Made by a program: the position numbers and the translations under genes. A model generated the notes under the pieces. The model saw nothing but the letters and a program-made list of their open reading frames with translations, ran no database searches and was not told the origin of the DNA. From Paludibacteraceae bacterium (GTDB lineage Bacteria; Bacteroidota; Bacteroidia; Bacteroidales; Paludibacteraceae): a stretch of DNA of 64,000 nucleotides. Positions 54,169 to 62,202 of this stretch are shown here, piece by piece (position 1 is the stretch's first letter; every line of letters starts with the position of its first letter). Location of the stretch: NCBI GenBank assembly GCA_024405895.1, contig JAKSNW010000007.1, forward strand, positions 1 through 64,000. The letters run 5' to 3'.

Positions 54169-54195
54169 CAGCCCCGCTGTGTGAGAGCGGGGCTG
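54169..54195 (-). terminator. Terminator of the YhcH operon
   Basis: CAGCCCCGCT pairs with AGCGGGGCTG around seven bases; T run on the reverse strand. Confidence 0.83.
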
Positions 54196-54222
54196 AGAGC
54201 ATATTGTATGTTTAGGTTGGCT

Positions 54223-54666
54223 CTATTGAACGCGTAGTTTGAAGACAATCTTCTTCCAGGTGCCTTGTCCGATGCAAGGGGCATGTGCCTCGCCAGGAAG
54301 GAGCCAGAGGAAGTCGCCGTAGGAGAACTCAATGTAGGTGGCAGGGAGGTCGTTGAAAAACTCGATGTCGCGCTGTTCGTCGTAAGGCTCCGCCACTTTC
54401 TTGCAGTATTCTGCCGTCTCCAAGCCCACGAACTCATGTCCCATGGTGATCTGGAGATCGATGTAACGATGGTGGTTTTCCAACTTGGCAACGGATGCAT
54501 CCTTGCCAGTCACCTCCTCGACATTGCAGTAGATATCGGGTGTAAACTCGTAGCGGCCGCAAGGAGGATTGCCCTGATGCTCGGCGAGAAAGGTGTGAAG
54601 TATCTCAACGAGTGCCGTTGGAATCTCTGTGTAACGGCTGATGTCGGCTATTCGTCCTTGAATCAT
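54223..54666 (-). CDS. YhcH/YjgK/YiaL-family protein
   Basis: A 147-residue cupin-like protein. Landmarks: ENHHRYIDLQITMGHEFVG, GDFLWLLPGEAHAPCIGQG and KKIVFKL. Family members (EbgC, NanQ, YiaL) bind a divalent metal and act on sugars, e.g. anomer interconversion. Its start overlaps the end of the preceding lipoprotein gene by four bases. No sugar genes are nearby, so the substrate is open. Confidence 0.88.
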   Translation of the reverse strand: MIQGRIADISRYTEIPTALVEILHTFLAEHQGNPPCGRYEFTPDIYCNVEEVTGKDASVAKLENHHRYIDLQITMGHEFVGLETAEYCKKVAEPYDEQRDIEFFNDLPATYIEFSYGDFLWLLPGEAHAPCIGQGTWKKIVFKLRVQ

Positions 54667-55493
54667 AACTCTTGAAGACGCTCTTGCAGAAGCACAAGGC
54701 GTTTGGCATTGTTGTCTTTACGAACCTGAAGTTCGTGAATCTCTTTCAACAGTTGCGAGAGACGATAGGTCTCGATGAAAGCCTGAAGGTCGGCACTGCT
54801 CATAGTGTATGAGTAGTCGGTATCACCCTTATAGACAACGGTAACCTTGGTCTCCTTCGTGCAGTTGTCGGCAACGACAGCAGGGAGGTTGTTCATCATC
54901 TCGGCATCAAACAACACTGTCTCACAGTTGGAGCCTCCGTCGCGAGAGAAGACATTGCAACTGCTCTCGTCAACCGTCTCTGTCTCCAGACGTGCTTTGT
55001 CGAACTCAACGACAACGGCACGGAAGTTGATAGGTTTGCCAACATATTGCGCCATGAGTGAGAACTTGCCATGCTCATCGGTAGAGGCATGAAGGTAGGA
55101 GCGGCTGGTGTTGTTGGTTGTAGCAAGACGTGTATGCTCATAAATGCCTAAGTCTTGATACTGTTCGTCTTTCTCGTACTTGAAGTTCTTTGCCATGGTC
55201 TCAGCCTCAGCACAACGTACTTCCAAGAGGGAGTCATTGACTGGCGACTGCTGTTTGATGTTGAGCAAGTCCATGCGCCAGGCAATGGTGTCGGCACTAC
55301 GGCGAAGATCGACACGAGTCACATAGGTACGATGGAGTGAGTCGATCAACTGTTGGGCTGTGGCATAGTCCTGACTGTTGTATGCCTCCACGGCATGTTG
55401 ATACAATACATCAGCCTCGGTGTCTTTCTTTGCAGCGCAAGAGGAGAGGAGCAGAAGCACCACCAAAGCAGAGAGAAGAAGATTCTGTTTCAT
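54663..55493 (-). CDS. Lipoprotein with N-terminal helical and C-terminal coiled region
   Basis: A 276-residue lipoprotein; signal ends LLLSSCAAKK. Residues 25-55 look like one TPR-type helix pair (LYQHAVEAYNSQDYATAQQLIDSLH). The middle is beta-rich, and the end (LSQLLKEIHELQVRKDNNAKRL) is a likely coiled coil. No family name is known to me. It overlaps YhcH by four bases and follows the SGNH gene by 21. Confidence 0.75.
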   Translation of the reverse strand: MKQNLLLSALVVLLLLSSCAAKKDTEADVLYQHAVEAYNSQDYATAQQLIDSLHRTYVTRVDLRRSADTIAWRMDLLNIKQQSPVNDSLLEVRCAEAETMAKNFKYEKDEQYQDLGIYEHTRLATTNNTSRSYLHASTDEHGKFSLMAQYVGKPINFRAVVVEFDKARLETETVDESSCNVFSRDGGSNCETVLFDAEMMNNLPAVVADNCTKETKVTVVYKGDTDYSYTMSSADLQAFIETYRLSQLLKEIHELQVRKDNNAKRLVLLQERLQEL

Positions 55494-55514
55494 GTTGAAA
55501 CTGTTATAGTAGCC

Positions 55515-56762
55515 TTATTTTATATAGATATATTTCAAGACATTGTTGCCTGTGGCCATGGTCAATCTAACGAGATAGAGACCTGTTGGGAGGTTGGGCA
55601 AAGTGATGGAAGTTTCTGTTGTTTCCATTGGGTATGCTGCCAGTTCTATGCCTGTAGCGTTGTAGACCTTGACGGTATTGATAACTTCGGATGATACTAC
55701 TGTCAATATGTTGGCAGATGCTGCAACGACGATGTCGGCATTAGCCATTTCGAGTGCACTGATGGTGCTGACGGTGACGGATTGTGAGGTCACGTCTCTT
55801 TCGCAGTGATTCTTGGCTGTACATGTGATGACGTAGGCACCGGTGTTGGCATATTTGTTTGATACATCATTGCCTGTTGCTGTGTTGCCGTCGCCGAAGT
55901 CCCACTCGTAGGTGATGCCTACGGTAGCAGGTGCGTGACAGTTGACGATATTGTCTGTGACTTCGTAGGTGAAGGTTGCCTCGGCTGGATGGCGTTGCCA
56001 CTGTGGGAGGTTGTCGTATACAACGGCCTTGGCTGCTGCGCGAATCTGTGCAGCCTCGGTTGGGTCTATGGCATAAGGCACATAGGTTACAAGTGTAGGA
56101 TCGATGCTCCAGATGGCTGCAAGAAACGAGCATGCAGCAGCGTAGGTGCCAGCCAGTGTCGGGTGGCTGTTGTCGCCTTGGTAGAGTTCGATGTTAGGGT
56201 GATTATTGCGTAAATAACGCCACACACGGCCAACTGGTGACACGGCAGCGTTATTTGTTTCTTTCATATACATGTAGCGCTCATAGAGCAGACTGTCCAT
56301 GCCTTCGTAGGTTCCGAGAGGAGGAAACTCAGCGGCATTACCAGCATCGCCGTACTTTCTGCCCCATGTCATGTAGAACATTGGGATTGCGCAGTCATTA
56401 TATTTATAGATGCTGTCAACGAGACGCTTTGCAAAAGGGAATACTTCTGCTTGTACTTGATAGTCTGGGAATGAAGGGTATTGGCTTTGTTCCTGCAAGA
56501 CCACGATGTCCCAACCACCTTGTTTGATGAGGGTCATTGACTGGTTGTTGCAGTGTTGCATGAATGTGCAGCCGCCCGGAGTGTTGCGTTCGGAAGTCAT
56601 TTCAATATTGACAGAGGCTGCTACGTTGGAAAGAACATTAGGGAGGTCGTTCACTTCGGTATAACTGTTACCGATGAACAGAATGTTCTTTTTTGTGGTT
56701 GTCTGGGCAGCGCAAACGATAGCTGCGCAGACAAAAAGTAGGGTGAAAAGAATTTTTTTCAT
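55515..56762 (-). CDS. SGNH-type hydrolase (DUF4886-like) with PKD and sorting domains
   Basis: A 415-residue secreted protein. Signal peptide LFTLLFVCAAIVCAAQ, then a GDSL/SGNH-like domain: nucleophile in ILFIGNSYTEVND, VVLQEQSQYPSF, and the Asp-His pair in GDNSHPTLAGTY. A PKD fold follows (ITYEWDFGDGNTATG ... GAYVITCTAKN), and a type IX-secretion type-A C-terminus (VKVYNATGIEL ... LPTGLYLVRLTM). It probably removes acyl groups from a surface or dietary glycan; the substrate is inferred only. Confidence 0.85.
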   Translation of the reverse strand: MKKILFTLLFVCAAIVCAAQTTTKKNILFIGNSYTEVNDLPNVLSNVAASVNIEMTSERNTPGGCTFMQHCNNQSMTLIKQGGWDIVVLQEQSQYPSFPDYQVQAEVFPFAKRLVDSIYKYNDCAIPMFYMTWGRKYGDAGNAAEFPPLGTYEGMDSLLYERYMYMKETNNAAVSPVGRVWRYLRNNHPNIELYQGDNSHPTLAGTYAAACSFLAAIWSIDPTLVTYVPYAIDPTEAAQIRAAAKAVVYDNLPQWQRHPAEATFTYEVTDNIVNCHAPATVGITYEWDFGDGNTATGNDVSNKYANTGAYVITCTAKNHCERDVTSQSVTVSTISALEMANADIVVAASANILTVVSSEVINTVKVYNATGIELAAYPMETTETSITLPNLPTGLYLVRLTMATGNNVLKYIYIK

Positions 56763-56777
56763 TAAATTGCCTGAGAC

Positions 56778-57023
56778 TTATTCGTTAGGTAATTCTTCGC
56801 CGTTGTTTTTCATGAGTGCCAATGCAGTCTCGACGTCTTCGGCATTGACATTGAGTCGGACACCGTTGACAGGGCCGAAGATGTTGCCGAACACCATGGT
56901 GCTCTCGTTGCTAAGGAAGGCTGCGATGCCGTAGGCTTGCAACATGTTGCAGCAGACAGCTGCTTCGCTGTATGTGCTGAAGGTCTTCAGTACTACCACG
57001 GAACTGTTCTTTTTGACTGTCAT
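56778..57023 (-). CDS. DUF2007-type small protein
   Basis: An 81-residue protein, ATG at 57023 (MTVKKNSSVVVLKTFSTYSEA). The pattern FSTYSEAAVCCNMLQAYGIAAFLSN and the end VRLNVNAEDVETALALMKNN fit the DUF2007/putative signal-transducing protein fold. Fifteen bases separate it from the SGNH gene, so it heads the four-gene operon. The longer frame upstream runs through a terminator and is rejected. Confidence 0.72.
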   Translation of the reverse strand: MTVKKNSSVVVLKTFSTYSEAAVCCNMLQAYGIAAFLSNESTMVFGNIFGPVNGVRLNVNAEDVETALALMKNNGEELPNE

Positions 57024-57060
57024 TGTGTAAGAGGAATAGCGACTGTGTTGTAAAAAATGA

Positions 57061-57090
57061 AATAGAGGCCGACCGAAGTCAGCCTCTATT
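57061..57090 (-). terminator. Terminator of the DUF1015 gene
   Basis: AATAGAGGCCGAC pairs with GTCAGCCTCTATT (one wobble or mismatch) around four bases, with a T run on the reverse strand. The DUF1015 stop is 17 bases away. Confidence 0.83.
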
Positions 57091-57106
57091 ATATGGGGAG
57101 ATTCGA

Positions 57107-58351
57107 TTAGTCGGCGAGTTTGTGAACTACGAGACCAGAGCGAAGTTTTGGTTCGAACCAAGTGGTCTTAGGAGGCATGATGTTGCCGGTGTCAGCGATG
57201 TCGATGAGCTGTTTCATTGAAACAGGATAGAGAGCCAAAGCAACTTTCATCTCACCGTTGTCAACGCGACGTTTCAACTCGCCGAGGCCACGGATACCAC
57301 CAACGAAGTCGATACGTTTGTCGCTGCGGAGGTCTTTGATGCCGAGGATTTCGTCGAGGATGAGGTTTGAAGAGATGGTTACGTCGAGAACGCCGATTGG
57401 GTCGTTGTCGTCGTAGGTGCCTTTCTTAGCTTCGAGGCTGTACCATTCGCCTTCGAGGTAGAGAGAGAAGTTGTGGAGGTGATCTGGTTTGTAGATATCA
57501 GCACCCATCTTCTTAACGTCGAAGTTCTTCTCGAGTTTAGCGATGAACTCAGCAGCTGAGAGGCCGTTGAGGTCTTTAACTACGCGGTTGTAGTCGATGA
57601 TCTTCAATTGGTTGTCTGGGAAGCAAACAGCCAAGAAGTAGTTGTACTCTTCGTCGCCGCGGTGGTTAGGGTTTTGGTTTTTCTTCTCGTTGCCAACCAA
57701 AGCAGCAGCAGCGCTACGGTGGTGACCGTCGGCGATGTAGAATGCTGGCATAGCGCCGAAGATTTCGGTGATGCGGTTGTTGATAGCCTCATCGCGGATT
57801 ACCCAGAAGTGGTGACCGAAGCCGTCTGGAGCAACGTAGTCGTACTCAGGAGCACCTTCGCACACTTTCTTCACGATAGCGTCGATTTCGTCGTTGTGTG
57901 GATAAGCGAAGAATACTGGTTCCATGTTAGCGTTGTTAACGCGAACGTGTTTCATACGATCTTCTTCTTTATCGCGACGGGTGAGCTCGTGTTTTTTGAT
58001 TTTGCCGGTCATGTAGTCCTCAAAGTGAGCAGCTACGCAAAGACCATATTGAGTTCTGCCTTCCATGGTTTGAGCATAGACATAGTAGCATGGTTTTTCG
58101 TCTTGAACCAACCAGCCTTTGTCTTGGAACATCTGGAAGTTAGCAGCAGCTTTGTCGTAAACTTTTGGATCGTGCTCGTCGGTGCCTACTGGGAAGTCAA
58201 TCTCTGGTTTGATGATGTGGTAGAGAGATTTCTCGTTACCCTCGGCTTCTTTGCGAGCCTCTTCTGAGTTCAACACGTCGTAAGGGCGTGAAGCAACTTG
58301 TTCTACAAGGTCTTTTGGTGGACGGAGACCTTTGAAAGGTTTTACAATCAT
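57107..58351 (-). CDS. DUF1015-family protein
   Basis: A 414-residue protein matching the DUF1015 family in full: VKPFKGLRPPKDLVEQVASRPYDVLN at the start, YVYAQTMEGRTQYGLCVAAH, IADGHHRSAAAALVG and VGGIRGLGELKRRVDNGE. The family is cytosolic and has ATP-dependent or kinase-like suggestions in the literature; function remains unclear to me. The gene stands alone with its own promoter and terminator. Confidence 0.85.
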   Translation of the reverse strand: MIVKPFKGLRPPKDLVEQVASRPYDVLNSEEARKEAEGNEKSLYHIIKPEIDFPVGTDEHDPKVYDKAAANFQMFQDKGWLVQDEKPCYYVYAQTMEGRTQYGLCVAAHFEDYMTGKIKKHELTRRDKEEDRMKHVRVNNANMEPVFFAYPHNDEIDAIVKKVCEGAPEYDYVAPDGFGHHFWVIRDEAINNRITEIFGAMPAFYIADGHHRSAAAALVGNEKKNQNPNHRGDEEYNYFLAVCFPDNQLKIIDYNRVVKDLNGLSAAEFIAKLEKNFDVKKMGADIYKPDHLHNFSLYLEGEWYSLEAKKGTYDDNDPIGVLDVTISSNLILDEILGIKDLRSDKRIDFVGGIRGLGELKRRVDNGEMKVALALYPVSMKQLIDIADTGNIMPPKTTWFEPKLRSGLVVHKLAD

Positions 58352-58429
58352 GATTGTTTGTTTTTATGATTTATATATTAAGTTTTTTCCTTATCCATCA
58401 GTCACTAACGTTTAGGACCAATTTCGGTG

Positions 58430-58437
58430 CAAAGGTA
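58430..58437 (-). promoter_or_regulatory. -7 promoter box of the DUF1015 gene
   Basis: The reverse strand reads TACCTTTG, 78 bases before the ATG. No -33 element. Confidence 0.5.
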
Positions 58438-58530
58438 AGATTTTTCTTTTGTTGCAAGAAATAAACAACGGACAAAAAAACGGGGTTTTGGTGGTTTATT
58501 TGCAGAAAAATGATGTTTCTCAAAAAAGAA

Positions 58531-58561
58531 GGCTCCAAACGCCATATAAGCATTTGGAGCC
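58531..58561 (-). terminator. Terminator of the YD-repeat secreted protein gene
   Basis: GGCTCCAAACGC pairs with GCATTTGGAGCC (one mismatch), and a T run follows on the reverse strand. Confidence 0.78.
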
Positions 58562-58594
58562 CTTGAGGTTTATGTTGGGAAACTAACCTTTCGA

Positions 58595-59743
58595 TTATTT
58601 GTTAACCACAACTTTCTGAGTCTCGTAGCGTGTACCGTCGAAGATTTTTACGAAGTAGGTACCGTTTTCGAGGTCGTTGCAGTTTACAGTAGTGATGTTG
58701 GTGTGGTGTGAGTTGTCTGTTTTTACCAATTTACCATCAACGCTGTAGATTTCTACGCCACAGATTTTGTGGTTTTGAATGTTGAAGCTGGTGGTTGCAG
58801 GGTTAGGGAATACTACAGATTGGTTGTCAGCAGCTACGTTCTCAACGCCTGTTGGGTCACCGAACAAGTAGTGGTAGCAGCAGATGTATTGGAGTACGTC
58901 GTTGTCATCGATTGACCACCATGTGTACCAGCGTGGTTTGTTGGTGAAGTTAGGGAATTGTAGGAAGATTGGTTCTGGGTGAACTGGGAGGATGTAGTCA
59001 GAAACCAATTCGTCGTCGAAGTAGGTGTAGAGGTATTTGTTTACTTCGGTGTTGCCACGATAGGTGATGTCTGACAAGCAGTTGCCAGCAGCATCGTAGG
59101 TGTAACGACGGGTGTTGGTGAGTGACCAACCAGTGTTGCTCCAACCGTAGCTCTCGATGCTTGTTACGTGGTTGTTGGCATCGTAGGCGTAAACAACTTT
59201 GAATGAGTTCTCCCAGCCGCTGCCGTCCCAGTATGAGTTCTGTTGAGCTTCTTCTTTGATGAGGTTGCCGTTAGCGTCGTATTCGTAGGTGCAACGTTCG
59301 AAATCGTTGCCCACCAATGTCATGGTGTGTGAGGTCATGCGACCGTTGGCATCATAAACATAGGTGTAAACGCCTTGAATTTCCATACCAGAACCGAAGT
59401 TGTTGTAGTTGGTACGGGTCAAACGGTTGCCATTTGCGTCGTAGGTGTACATTACATCGCTGACGTGACGGCATTCACGGTTGATGTATTGGAAGGTTGA
59501 GATTTTGCTGATGTTGCCAGCTTCATCGTAGAACAATGAGTCCATAGCGTGGATAATACCATCAACGTCGAGGAGATACATGTCTACCATGTTCACGCGG
59601 TTTTGCTCGTCGTAGAAGAAGTAGTGACGCTCCAAATCGTCGTCTGACTTCAAGGTGTGCAGACGGTTAGGCAAGTAGTCTTGCGCTGAAACAGAGAATA
59701 CTGCTGCGATAGCAAACAGTACTGTGAGTAATTGTTTCTTCAT
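58595..59743 (-). CDS. Secreted YD-repeat-like protein with sorting domain
   Basis: A 382-residue protein. Signal peptide KKQLLTVLFAIAAVFSVSAQ. Six or so short repeats of the type YTYDANGNRLTRTNYNN, YTYVYDANGRMTSHT, YEYDANGNLIKEE, YAYDANNHVTSIES, YTYDAAGNCLSDI, as in RHS/YD proteins, then a type-A sorting domain (VENVAADNQSVVFPNPATTS ... LENGTYFVKIFDG). It is likely displayed on the surface by type IX secretion. It lacks the toxin tip and core of full Rhs proteins. Confidence 0.82.
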   Translation of the reverse strand: MKKQLLTVLFAIAAVFSVSAQDYLPNRLHTLKSDDDLERHYFFYDEQNRVNMVDMYLLDVDGIIHAMDSLFYDEAGNISKISTFQYINRECRHVSDVMYTYDANGNRLTRTNYNNFGSGMEIQGVYTYVYDANGRMTSHTMTLVGNDFERCTYEYDANGNLIKEEAQQNSYWDGSGWENSFKVVYAYDANNHVTSIESYGWSNTGWSLTNTRRYTYDAAGNCLSDITYRGNTEVNKYLYTYFDDELVSDYILPVHPEPIFLQFPNFTNKPRWYTWWSIDDNDVLQYICCYHYLFGDPTGVENVAADNQSVVFPNPATTSFNIQNHKICGVEIYSVDGKLVKTDNSHHTNITTVNCNDLENGTYFVKIFDGTRYETQKVVVNK

Positions 59744-59825
59744 TCTATTAAGATTTTATTAAGTTAGTATTTTTCTCTTGTTTGCTGTTTTTCCTAATTA
59801 GTGCAACTTGGGAAAAATCGGTGGC

Positions 59826-59833
59826 AAAAGTAG
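59826..59833 (-). promoter_or_regulatory. -7 promoter box of the YD-repeat gene
   Basis: The reverse strand reads TACTTTTG, 82 bases before the ATG at 59743. Confidence 0.5.
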
Positions 59834-59894
59834 CGTTTTTTTTGTTAACTTGATGCCTTTGATGTAAATTTTTTATCTACAATTCCACCGTAAC

Positions 59895-59936
59895 AAGAAA
59901 CGTCTGTCTTCTCTTACGTGAAAACAGACGTTTCTT
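59895..59936 (-). terminator. Terminator of the TonB receptor locus
   Basis: AAGAAACGTCTGT pairs with ACAGACGTTTCTT (13 bp) around a 16-base loop; 17 bases after the lipoprotein stop. Confidence 0.78.
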
Positions 59937-59953
59937 ATTGATTGACAGTTACT

Positions 59954-61189
59954 TTATTTAAGTACAACTACATCTTTGATTTCCCAGGTTGGGGCAGCAG
60001 AAGAAGTGCTGACGTATTTGAAGGCGATTTGAACAGACTGACCTTTGTAAGCAGCCAATGAGAGGGCGCCAGAGTTCACGAAAGAGAAGTTGGAACCGTC
60101 AGAATAGTTGGTGAGGTTGAGGTTGGTCCAATCGCTGGTAGCGGTCTTCACCCAAACGGTGAGTTCGTTGGCAGCAACGCTGAAGAAACGCTCAGCATGT
60201 GAGAAAGAGAGTGAGCAGTCTGCGTCAGCTGGGAGTTCGATAGCAGGAGAAATCAACCAGCTCTCGGCTGCATGGTTGGTACCGCTTACGAATGCAGAAG
60301 CCTTCATACATTTGTAGTCGGATGAGTGAGCCCAGACATAACTGAGGCCCTCAGAGAGGTTGACGTCTTGGATGGTGAAGGCACCCATACCGCTGAGGAA
60401 TGACTCTTGGAATACAACGCGGCTTGGGTCGGCTGGTTCGTCACCGTATTTGTTACCGTTCAATACGGCATAGGTTACGTTTTTCAAGCCAGGCTGTGAG
60501 AAGTAGGTAGTCAACTGACCATAGAGGAGCACCTCTTTGCCGAGATTCTCGGTGTGGTCTTTGACGTTCAAGGCATTGCGGATATCACCTGTTGGGAGTT
60601 GAACAGGGATGCATCTTGCAACATTCTTTTCGTTGGCAGCATCAGCAATGAGGATATTGGTAGTCAAACTGTCGGAAGCACCGAAGAAAGGAGTGTTCTG
60701 GTTGCCGGTCTGGATGTAACCAACGATGATGCCTTTCACGAAAGCCATGTTGTTGGTTTGGTTGGCAATAGCAGCAGCTACATTGTATGGATCGGCAGCA
60801 GTGCCAGCGCCTTCGCCTTCAGCAGGTTGGTCGCCACCACCGTTTTCAGATACTACGATGACAAACTCCTGGCTTTTGCGCTCGCCATTGTTGGTGGCAG
60901 TGATAGCAACAGGGTATTCGCCTTCCTCTGCAGGAACACCAGTGATAGTGGCTGTATTGTTGCCGTTGTCGGTCAAGGTGAGCCATTCTGGCAATACTTC
61001 TGCTTCGAAGGTAGTTTTACCGTCAGGATTCTCCACGCGAACGGTGGCTGTGTAGGTGTATACTTCGTTCAGTTTGGCAGAAGTAATACCGTTGGTTGTG
61101 AATGTGATTGCGGTTGGATCGTTCACATTGTTACATGCAGCCATGAACAACAAAGCCACAGCAGCAAAAAACAGTTGAATCTTTTTCAT
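59954..61189 (-). CDS. Lipoprotein with Ig-like, OB-like and choice-of-anchor domains
   Basis: A 411-residue lipoprotein; signal ends LLFMAACNNVND. An Ig-type unit (residues about 25-115) is followed by a Gly/Glu linker (GGGDQPAEGEGAGTAADPY) and a DUF6359-type domain (VAAAIANQTNNMAFVKGIIVGYI), then a choice-of-anchor J-like beta domain (VVFQESFLSGMGAFTIQDV to the C-terminus). It is the last gene of the TonB receptor operon, 26 bases after the DUF5689 gene. The set probably binds a nutrient or a metal ligand at the surface. Confidence 0.8.
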   Translation of the reverse strand: MKKIQLFFAAVALLFMAACNNVNDPTAITFTTNGITSAKLNEVYTYTATVRVENPDGKTTFEAEVLPEWLTLTDNGNNTATITGVPAEEGEYPVAITATNNGERKSQEFVIVVSENGGGDQPAEGEGAGTAADPYNVAAAIANQTNNMAFVKGIIVGYIQTGNQNTPFFGASDSLTTNILIADAANEKNVARCIPVQLPTGDIRNALNVKDHTENLGKEVLLYGQLTTYFSQPGLKNVTYAVLNGNKYGDEPADPSRVVFQESFLSGMGAFTIQDVNLSEGLSYVWAHSSDYKCMKASAFVSGTNHAAESWLISPAIELPADADCSLSFSHAERFFSVAANELTVWVKTATSDWTNLNLTNYSDGSNFSFVNSGALSLAAYKGQSVQIAFKYVSTSSAAPTWEIKDVVVLK

Positions 61190-61215
61190 ATCGTTATAAA
61201 TTTGTGATTGTTATT

Positions 61216-62199
61216 TTAGAATGGATAGACAGGCACCCATGGTGTGCCGTCGTCTTGAGAAATCAAGTGGAGGTCGGACATGCCACGAAGCACGAGTTGT
61301 ACGTTGCCGTTGTATTGACTCTTGTCGCGATACCAACTGACAATAGCCACGATGTCGCCATGATACTCTTCCGTTGGAATCGTAACGCCGGCAAAACGTG
61401 CATATTCACTTGTCGCAATGGAAACATAGCCGCCAGTGCCGTCTTCGATGTCTCGGCTTTGAGGATAGCCGATGCCGTTGGTGCCAGGGGCAAAGATTTT
61501 CTCACTTGCGTCAAGTGCCTTTCCTTGCGATTTCTGGTTGAACCATGCGTGACGGATGCAGATGAGTCGTGAGTGCATGCTACGGTCGTTGCCAACGTCT
61601 TGAAGGTCGGCAATCGTCAAGGTGTCAATTTTGATTGCATGGATATCTGGCAATCCGTTGCAATGGGCGTTCTGGCTCCATAAGGCCAAAGGCATGCGAC
61701 CTGGTTCGTAGCCACGTTTTGCAGCCGCTTCGTTGTTGTTGAAATAGACGGTGCCCAATTGATACATATCGGCATATTTGCCAAGTGCCATGCCATTGCA
61801 ACGAACGGTGACAACCTGTCCCATAGGATAAAGGGCAGAGATGCCTGAAGCATCAATGGATACTTTCAGTCCGATGTTTGGGTCCTGGAGGTCTTGGAGT
61901 ACAATATATTTATATATGTTGCCTTCGTTGTCGTCGCTGACAACTCGACCTACAATTATGATATCGTCACCATTGGCTGGAATAGTGTCGATGCTGTACA
62001 ATCCGGCATCGCCACTGTTAGGACGCACAGGGAAGAGGTCGCCTTCAAACGAGCCATATTCCTCAATGAATTGTGCAATGGTATGTGTAGGCATTGGAGC
62101 CTCGCTGTTGTCAGGGGCAATAGGTTCGAAACGATAGCATGAGCCCATCGTTACCATCACAGCAAGCAGCAGAATGCTGAAAAAACAATTCTTTCTCAT
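61216..62199 (-). CDS. DUF5689-domain lipoprotein
   Basis: A 327-residue lipoprotein; signal ends VMVTMGSCYRFEP. DUF5689 landmarks: IPANGDDIIIVGRVVSDDNEGNIYKYIVLQD, GLKVSIDASGISALYPMGQ, GTVYFNNNEAAAKRGYEPG. It lies between the TonB receptor and the choice-of-anchor lipoprotein, three bases after the receptor stop, so the three are one operon. Confidence 0.85.
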   Translation of the reverse strand: MRKNCFFSILLLAVMVTMGSCYRFEPIAPDNSEAPMPTHTIAQFIEEYGSFEGDLFPVRPNSGDAGLYSIDTIPANGDDIIIVGRVVSDDNEGNIYKYIVLQDLQDPNIGLKVSIDASGISALYPMGQVVTVRCNGMALGKYADMYQLGTVYFNNNEAAAKRGYEPGRMPLALWSQNAHCNGLPDIHAIKIDTLTIADLQDVGNDRSMHSRLICIRHAWFNQKSQGKALDASEKIFAPGTNGIGYPQSRDIEDGTGGYVSIATSEYARFAGVTIPTEEYHGDIVAIVSWYRDKSQYNGNVQLVLRGMSDLHLISQDDGTPWVPVYPF

Positions 62200-62202
62200 A
62201 GC

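Noticed and set aside
58595-59743. Rhs toxin
   Set aside because: It has YD-like repeats, but no Rhs core, no toxin tip and no immunity gene; its end is a secretion sorting domain.
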